Notes under the pieces: generated by a model
What the model was told of the DNA's origin: nothing
Seen by the model: only the letters and a program-made list of their open reading frames with translations
Database searches by the model: none
Made by a program: the position numbers and the translations under genes
Shown: one piece after another, positions 25,633 through 33,973 of the stretch
How positions within the stretch are numbered: position 1 is the first letter of the stretch
How the letters are laid out: each line of letters opens with the position of its first letter
Source: Henriciella sp.
Lineage (GTDB): Bacteria > Pseudomonadota > Alphaproteobacteria > Caulobacterales > Hyphomonadaceae
DNA length: 33,973 bases
Direction: 5' to 3'
NCBI GenBank assembly: GCA_013213825.1
Contig: JABSQA010000021.1
Span: forward strand, 1-33,973

Positions 25633-25783
25633 AATGATATTCCTGGGAGGTTATTATTTATTGTGACCGCTATATAGGATCGAAGGGTTGCGAAAACATA
25701 TATAAATTCGAAAATATGTATGATTTTCTGCATGCCTCACTTTCAACTTTGCAGGCCCGCGCATTCGGGACTATTGAAAAGCC

Positions 25784-29637
<3,854 letters not shown>

Positions 29638-29703
29638 TTAGCGCGCCAATTCCTGGCGTGCTTGGTCTTCGGTCAGTGCGTCTACCGCAATGTCTGCATT
29701 CAT
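29638..29703 (-). other. Severed 5' end of ligA: 21-codon frame ending in TAA
   Basis: An ATG at 29703 overlaps the recN stop as ATGA and opens a frame of 21 codons, MNADIAVDALTEDQARQELA plus Arg, then TAA and directly ATG of the present ligA frame. The peptide matches the expected first helix of LigA (typical form: VEALTxxxAxxELARLxxEI), so the TAA stands where Leu is usual, one base from TTA. It may serve as a leader whose termination feeds ribosomes to the adjacent ATG (TAAATG). AGGAA 12 bases before that ATG could assist. Confidence 0.75.
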
Positions 29704-31397
29704 GCCGCCTCCAGCAATTTCAATGCGGCGGCGCGCGCCTCATTGGTTATGCTGGAGCCTGACAACATTCGGGCAATTTCTTCAAGTCGTTGACCGTCAT
29801 CAAGTTGCGCCACGTGACTGGTAATTTGGCCTGATGGGTCCGCATCCTTGCGCACACGCCATTGCCGCGTCGCCGCTGAAGCAACTTGTGGACTATGCGT
29901 GATCGCAAACACTTGTCGGTCATTCGACAATCGCGCCAAACGTTCGCCAATCGCCGCAGCGACCGCGCCACCAACCCCTTGATCGGCTTCGTCAAAGATC
30001 AATGTGCAGGCCGCGCCGGTTTGGCTCAGCGCACATTTTAAGGCCAGCGAGAATCGCGCCAGCTCGCCGCCCGACGCAATCGCCTTGAGCGGTCCAAATC
30101 CGGCCCCAGGATTGGTTTCCACTTCAAAGGTTGCGCGTTCCAACCCTTTCACCCCACTCTCGCCTTCTGCGAGAGGTGTGAATGCCACACGCACTTGTAC
30201 GCGACCTAAGTGCAAAGGCTCGAGTTCATTCTGAATACTCGTCTCTAACGTCTTGGCGGTTTTTCGCCTTTTGCTGCTCAATTGATCGGCCGCTTTTCGC
30301 CACGCAGCCTCTGCGGCCGCCTCTTGCGCACGACTGTCATCGAGCGCTGCAGAATCCGCATCACACAAGGCCAAGTCGCGCTGAAACCGTTCTAAAGTCT
30401 CAGCAATATGCTCGGGCATGCAGTCATATTTTCGCGCTGCCGCACGCAGGGCGAATAACCGCGCTTCAACAGCTTCCAATTGATTCGAATCATGCGCGGC
30501 ATGGCGGGACAATTCGCCGACCCCTGCATTGGCTTCAGCGAGTTCAATCAGTGTCCGCTCGAGGGCTTCTGAGGCGCCGGTCGCGATCATCGCGAGGGTC
30601 TCATCCATCACATCCAGACCCGGCACTCGAACGATGCGATCAACCGCCTTCGCAGCACGCATCAATGAGTCTTCCAGCTTCGGGTCGCGTATCGCTTTGG
30701 ACGCTTCGTCGACCGCTTCAGTGATCCGTTCTGACTGTAGGAGTGCGCCGCGCTGTGTGGTCAGCGTGTCAACTTCGCCGCTTTCGGCCGCAAGTTTTGA
30801 AAGATCCTCCACCGCAAAAGCGAGCCATTCCTGCTTTTCTTGGGCGGCCCGCACCGTGGCTTCCAATGTCTGTCTTTCGGCACGTTTCGCTTCAACCGTT
30901 CGCCACAAGTCACCACAAGTGGCAACATCGCGTTCAAGCCCAGCAAAGGCATCCAACAAGTCCAAATGGGTCGATGGGCGCATCAATCCGGACGCCGCGT
31001 GTTGGCCGTGAATTTCGACCAAGACTTCGCCAAGGTCTGCAAGCACGGATGCCGCCACGGGCTGGCCGTTTACGAAGGCCCGCGACGGGCCCTTGATTGG
31101 CACGGACCGGCGCAGCAATAAGGCGTCTTCAGTGTCATAAGTCAGCCCGTGCGCGTCCAGCACGCGCCATGCAGCATGCGCCGCATCTAGAATAAACTCC
31201 GCCGTAACGCTGGCTTGATCGGCCCCTGCCCGCACTTGCTTGCGGTTGACGGGACCGCCCAGCACGAGGCCAATGGCATCTAAAATGATCGATTTACCCG
31301 CCCCAGTCTCACCGGTTAGCGCAGTAAACCCAGAGGCTGCATCAAGCTGAAGCCGATCGATCAGAACAAAAGATTGGATAGAGAGCGCATATAACAT
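29700..31397 (-). CDS. recN: DNA repair protein RecN
   Basis: RecN is an SMC-like ATPase that acts on double-strand breaks and is SOS-induced in many bacteria. The 565-residue protein starts with the canonical MLYALSIQSFVLIDRLQLD. Walker A GETGAGKS lies at about residues 29-36, a long coiled-coil region at about 150-370, the ABC signature ASGGELARFSLALK and Walker B CTLIFDEADQGVGG near the C-terminus, then an ITHSPQVAS switch. Length is normal. GAGGGG lies just before the ATG. A LexA-like direct repeat overlaps a promoter-like sequence immediately upstream, so recN and ligA may be expressed both from bamD and from this internal site. Its TGA overlaps the ancestral ligA start. Confidence 0.96.
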   Translation of the reverse strand: MLYALSIQSFVLIDRLQLDAASGFTALTGETGAGKSIILDAIGLVLGGPVNRKQVRAGADQASVTAEFILDAAHAAWRVLDAHGLTYDTEDALLLRRSVPIKGPSRAFVNGQPVAASVLADLGEVLVEIHGQHAASGLMRPSTHLDLLDAFAGLERDVATCGDLWRTVEAKRAERQTLEATVRAAQEKQEWLAFAVEDLSKLAAESGEVDTLTTQRGALLQSERITEAVDEASKAIRDPKLEDSLMRAAKAVDRIVRVPGLDVMDETLAMIATGASEALERTLIELAEANAGVGELSRHAAHDSNQLEAVEARLFALRAAARKYDCMPEHIAETLERFQRDLALCDADSAALDDSRAQEAAAEAAWRKAADQLSSKRRKTAKTLETSIQNELEPLHLGRVQVRVAFTPLAEGESGVKGLERATFEVETNPGAGFGPLKAIASGGELARFSLALKCALSQTGAACTLIFDEADQGVGGAVAAAIGERLARLSNDRQVFAITHSPQVASAATRQWRVRKDADPSGQITSHVAQLDDGQRLEEIARMLSGSSITNEARAAALKLLEAA

Positions 31398-31402
31398 GCC
31401 CC

Positions 31403-31431
31403 CTCATACAATGAGAACAAAATGAGAACAA
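31403..31431 (-). promoter_or_regulatory. Predicted SOS (LexA) box and promoter of recN
   Basis: On the minus strand GTTC-N7-GTTC (31429-31415; GTTCTCATTTTGTTC) matches the LexA box known for Alphaproteobacteria, within a perfect 11-bp tandem repeat (plus-strand AATGAGAACAA at 31410-31420 and 31421-31431). TTGTTC (31431-31426) and TATGAG (31408-31403), 17 bases apart, could be the -35 and -10, so the box would cover the promoter. It lies 18 bases before the ATG of recN, a standard SOS gene. The predicted transcript would begin near the ATG itself, so the promoter part is less certain than the box. Confidence 0.7.
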
Positions 31432-31434
31432 GCC

Positions 31435-32268
31435 CTAATTTCCACCCGGGATAAGGCGTTCCAACCAAGTCCTTTTTTGCGCCTCTGTCGCCCCTTCTGG
31501 GGCCAACCCCTGTCCGCTGAGCAGACGATAGGAATAACGGTACCAGACGGTGTCAGGATAATTATAGCCAAGCACAGCGCCCGCCGCGAGGGCTTCCTGT
31601 TTCAGCCCCATCGACAAATAGACTTCGACCAGACGGTGCAAGGCCTCTGGCGCATGGCTGGTTGTATCATAGTCTTTAACAACGGTGCGGAACCGATTGA
31701 TCGCGGAGAGATGCTGGTTCCGCCGCAAGTACCAACGGCCGATTTCCATCTCTTTGCCCGCCAATTGATCCCGAACCATGTCGAGTTTGACTGAGGCATC
31801 GCGCGCATAATCTGTTTCTGGATAGCGGCGAACAACATCGAGCAAGGCGTCGCGCGCCAGTTCCGTGGTCTTCTGGTCCCGACCGACATCCATGATTTGG
31901 TCAAAATGGCTTACGGCAATCAGATAGTACGCGTATGATGCGCCTTGCCCGGCGGGGTTGAGTGACAGATATCGCTGCGCGGTTCCAACCGCCTCGTCAT
32001 ACTTTCGCGACTCATAGGCGGCAAAGGCTGACATTAAAGAAGACCGACGCGCCCATTCTGAATAAGGGTGTTGCCGTTCAACCTCATTGAACAACAGAAT
32101 GGCGGTATCATAATCCCGTTTGTCCATTTCATCGGTGGCGCGAGCATAAAGCTGCTCCACGGGCCGTTCAACATAGGCCAATTCTTGACGTCGATTATTG
32201 TTCTGGCACGCCGTCAAAACCAGTGAGGCGACGGACGTTGCGAGCAAAATTTGGTGAACTTTACGCAT
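31435..32268 (-). CDS. bamD: Outer membrane protein assembly factor BamD
   Basis: BamD is the essential lipoprotein of the BAM complex that inserts beta-barrel proteins in the outer membrane. From the ATG at 32268 it has 277 residues. The signal peptide MRKVHQILLATSVASLVLTA ends in lipobox LTAC (Cys21), followed by tetratricopeptide-like repeats: PVEQLYARATDEMDKRDYDT, FNEVERQHPYSEWARRSSLM, YAYYLIAVSHFDQIMDVGRD and RRYPETDYARDAS, the typical BamD/ComL set. An in-frame ATG at 32349 would put 27 residues before the signal peptide and is less likely; no strong ribosome binding site marks either. In alphaproteobacteria bamD usually follows lpxC; here the upstream gene is a divergent XRE regulator. 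Confidence 0.95.
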   Translation of the reverse strand: MRKVHQILLATSVASLVLTACQNNNRRQELAYVERPVEQLYARATDEMDKRDYDTAILLFNEVERQHPYSEWARRSSLMSAFAAYESRKYDEAVGTAQRYLSLNPAGQGASYAYYLIAVSHFDQIMDVGRDQKTTELARDALLDVVRRYPETDYARDASVKLDMVRDQLAGKEMEIGRWYLRRNQHLSAINRFRTVVKDYDTTSHAPEALHRLVEVYLSMGLKQEALAAGAVLGYNYPDTVWYRYSYRLLSGQGLAPEGATEAQKRTWLERLIPGGN

Positions 32269-32449
32269 GAATGAAGATAACCATATCGCTTTCTCGGGCA
32301 GTTTCCCCAGGCCGCGCCATTTGTAAAGTGTGTGACTGTGCCAAAGCAAGCCGCGCGTATGCGTTTAACAGACTTGTCATGAACCGACTTCGACCTAGTT
32401 TCTTATTTGATATGAGAGGCGCTATTCTGTGCCATCGTGCGAGGATGCC

Positions 32450-32899
32450 ATGACAGACCTTGAAAACACTGCATTAACTGCCAGCGAAGTGGATCGACTC
32501 GTTGGAGATCGAATTCGACGACGTCGTATTCTCATGGGCCTCACTCAAGATCAATTGGGTGATTCACTGGGCATTTCGTATCAACAGATTCAGAAATATG
32601 AGACAGGAGCCAATCGGGTCAGTGCCGGACGGCTTTATTTGATCGCGACGCGCCTGGACGTCTCGCCAGGTTGGTTTTTCGATCCCGTAAAATCAGATGC
32701 CTCCAGCGATGACTTTGATGAGCTGGGATCCTCTCGATTGTTGATGGAATTCGTCCGAAGCTTCGCGCGGATCAAAGATGAGCGTTTGAAGTCAGTCCTC
32801 GTCTCACTTGTCCGGGCCATGACCGATGATGAGGAGCCGACGATAACGCCGACAAATGGCGCCGGATCTGACCATCACGCAAATCCGCCATTGGATTAA
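32450..32899 (+). CDS. XRE/Cro-family helix-turn-helix regulator
   Basis: The 149-residue product has an N-terminal Cro/C1 helix-turn-helix (about 18-75): IRRRRILMGLTQDQLGDSLG, then ISYQQIQKYETGANRVSAG and LDVSPGWFFDP. This is a form common in Alphaproteobacteria as small chromosomal regulators of unknown targets. The C-terminal part (about 85-149) is acidic and helical (LLMEFVRSFARIKDERLK) with no known ligand domain. Start: ATG at 32450 has GAGGA at 32441-32445; a GTG at 32429 is in frame but would place that site inside the gene. The 181 bases shared with divergent bamD must hold both promoters; I see no clear hexamers. Confidence 0.88.
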   Translation: MTDLENTALTASEVDRLVGDRIRRRRILMGLTQDQLGDSLGISYQQIQKYETGANRVSAGRLYLIATRLDVSPGWFFDPVKSDASSDDFDELGSSRLLMEFVRSFARIKDERLKSVLVSLVRAMTDDEEPTITPTNGAGSDHHANPPLD

Positions 32900-32940
32900 G
32901 CGCAACACGATCAAGGACTTAACGCCCTCGGTACGTTATA

Positions 32941-32952
32941 ACTTATATAAGT
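32941..32952. promoter_or_regulatory. AT-rich palindrome upstream of the cation-efflux gene
   Basis: ACTTATATAAGT is a perfect 12-bp palindrome, 45 bases before the efflux transporter start, in an AT-rich stretch (about 32935-32998) that contrasts with the GC-rich surroundings. Metal-sensing repressors of the ArsR/SmtB kind bind AT-rich palindromes at such genes, but none is encoded nearby. It may be an operator or simply promoter DNA. Confidence 0.35.
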
Positions 32953-32997
32953 ATTTGTTTTTATTGCTCATTAAGCGCAATGCGATATCCTTAAGGA

Positions 32998-33921
32998 ATG
33001 CATTCGCACTCACACTCGCACCATCACGGTCACGCTCATCACGATCATAGCGCCGGCATCGGAGCAACGGCGGATGGACGTCGGCGCGTTGCGCTTGCCG
33101 CGGTTCTGACCTTTACCTTCATGATCGCTGAAGTGATTGGCGGGGTGATTTCCGGATCGCTCGCATTGCTTGCTGATGCGGCGCACATGCTCACAGATGC
33201 AGGATCGCTCGCTCTTGCATGGATCGGGTTTAAACTGGCGGAACGCCCTGCAGATGCGACCCGGTCGTTCGGATGGACGCGGTTCAAAGTCCTGGCGGCT
33301 TTCGTGAATGGCATCGCCTTGCTCGCACTTGCCGTATGGATCGTGTTTGAGGCTGTACAACGCCTGCTCGATCCCGCGCCGATCATGGGCAATTTGCTAT
33401 TAATTGTCGCCAGTCTGGGGCTGGTGGTGAACCTATTAGCGTTCCGGATTTTGCATGGCGGCGATCATGATGATCTCAATATGCGCGCGGCGGTTTGGCA
33501 CGTTGCGGGTGACTTGCTGGGATCGGTTGCTGCCATTGGCGCGGCCTTGGTGATCATGTGGACGGGATGGATGCCGATCGACCCGATTTTGTCGGTCATT
33601 GTGGCTGTGATTATCGCCTTTGGTGGGGTCCGCGTCGTACGCAGTACTGGACACATATTGATTGAGGGCGTCCCACCGGGCCTGTCAATTGAAGACATTA
33701 AAGCTGATCTAAAGCGCACATTGCCAGACGCTGAGGATGTCGATCATATCCATGCCTGGGCGTTGAATGAGTCAAAAACCCTGATCACACTCGATGTGCT
33801 GGCAAAACCAGGAGTCTGCACCGAATCGTTGAGGCTGGCCGTGAAACGCCGTCTCCAGGACGCATTCGATATCGATCATGCCACCGTCGAAATCAGAGCG
33901 CCGCTCGATAATTCTGAATAA
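32998..33921 (+). CDS. Cation diffusion facilitator (zinc/cobalt/cadmium efflux, ZitB/CzcD type)
   Basis: CDF proteins export divalent metals, chiefly zinc, from the cytoplasm in exchange for protons. The 307-residue protein opens with a His-rich tail (MHSHSHSHHHGHAHHDH), then six membrane helices with the transport-site pairs His63-Asp67 (ADAAHMLTDAG, helix 2) and His168-Asp172 (WHVAGDLLGS, helix 5). A cytoplasmic C-terminal domain follows (about 210-300) with VDHIHAWALNESKTLITLDV. The HxxxD in helix 2 favours zinc over broader metals. The start ATG at 32998 directly abuts AAGGA (32993-32997), too close for normal initiation, yet no other start would keep the His-rich tail. Metal choice and regulation are inferred. 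Confidence 0.92.
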   Translation: MHSHSHSHHHGHAHHDHSAGIGATADGRRRVALAAVLTFTFMIAEVIGGVISGSLALLADAAHMLTDAGSLALAWIGFKLAERPADATRSFGWTRFKVLAAFVNGIALLALAVWIVFEAVQRLLDPAPIMGNLLLIVASLGLVVNLLAFRILHGGDHDDLNMRAAVWHVAGDLLGSVAAIGAALVIMWTGWMPIDPILSVIVAVIIAFGGVRVVRSTGHILIEGVPPGLSIEDIKADLKRTLPDAEDVDHIHAWALNESKTLITLDVLAKPGVCTESLRLAVKRRLQDAFDIDHATVEIRAPLDNSE

Positions 33922-33973
33922 ATAACAGTGCGCTAACGGTTTCTCGTTCAAGCCATACGCATAGAAAAAGGGA
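33922..33973. other. Non-coding tail of the window
   Basis: These 52 bases after the efflux gene hold no complete feature. The last bases (AAAAAGGGA, 33964-33972) look like a ribosome binding site for a gene that would start just beyond the window. Confidence 0.3.

Overview
The window looks like chromosomal DNA of an alphaproteobacterium with moderately high GC, probably an aquatic Caulobacterales/Maricaulales (Hyphomonadaceae-like) lineage. The basis is gene content and order: the rpoZ-rsh-pyrE-pdxJ-acpS-rnc-era-recO chain, parC beside recO, bamD-recN-ligA, an alphaproteobacterial Bpt leucyltransferase, and a GTTC-N7-GTTC LexA-type box at recN. I infer this from sequence alone; no marker gene such as 16S rRNA is present. 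I see no tRNA, rRNA, CRISPR array, insertion sequence or prophage.

Layout. (1) 1-1456, minus strand: a 3-hydroxyisobutyrate-dehydrogenase-like oxidoreductase abutting a DUF389 membrane protein cut by the window edge. (2) 1590-8320, plus strand: a short orphan MotB-like protein, an SLC13/TrkA-C transporter, Bpt, and a three-gene TRAP transporter of the TakP/mannitol type. (3) 8497-11369: a membrane AraC-type regulator interrupted by an in-frame TAG, then an intact secreted serine hydrolase. Between them lie a 20-bp-period direct repeat and a hairpin that covers the hydrolase ribosome binding site. (4) 11449-12724, minus: LemA and a type-5 uracil-DNA glycosylase. (5) 12853-19865, plus: a housekeeping chain from rpoZ to recO in which five successive genes overlap. 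An inverted-repeat (REPIN-like) cassette sits before recO. (6) 19952-25632: a tiny lipoprotein, an extensin-like protein, parC, a DinB-family protein, dapB, prmA and a small unknown basic protein. (7) 25784-33921: aminopeptidase P, ligA, recN and bamD (the last three on the minus strand), then an XRE regulator and a His-rich cation-efflux transporter.

How the genes work together. The 12.8-19.9 kb chain couples transcription (omega), the stringent response, pyrimidine and vitamin B6 synthesis, ACP activation, rRNA processing, ribosome assembly and recombination. recN-ligA form a repair pair with a probable SOS site at recN. The TRAP genes form one uptake system for an organic acid. The AraC-like regulator and serine hydrolase look like a regulator-target pair whose regulator is now broken or read through.

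Most of the window is ordinary housekeeping DNA, and I did not find a convincing new multi-gene system. The observations most worth checking are the amber codon in the AraC-type regulator next to its apparent operator, a TAA at codon 22 of the ancestral ligA frame with an immediate ATG restart, the LexA-like box overlapping a recN promoter, and the REPIN-like repeat pair.
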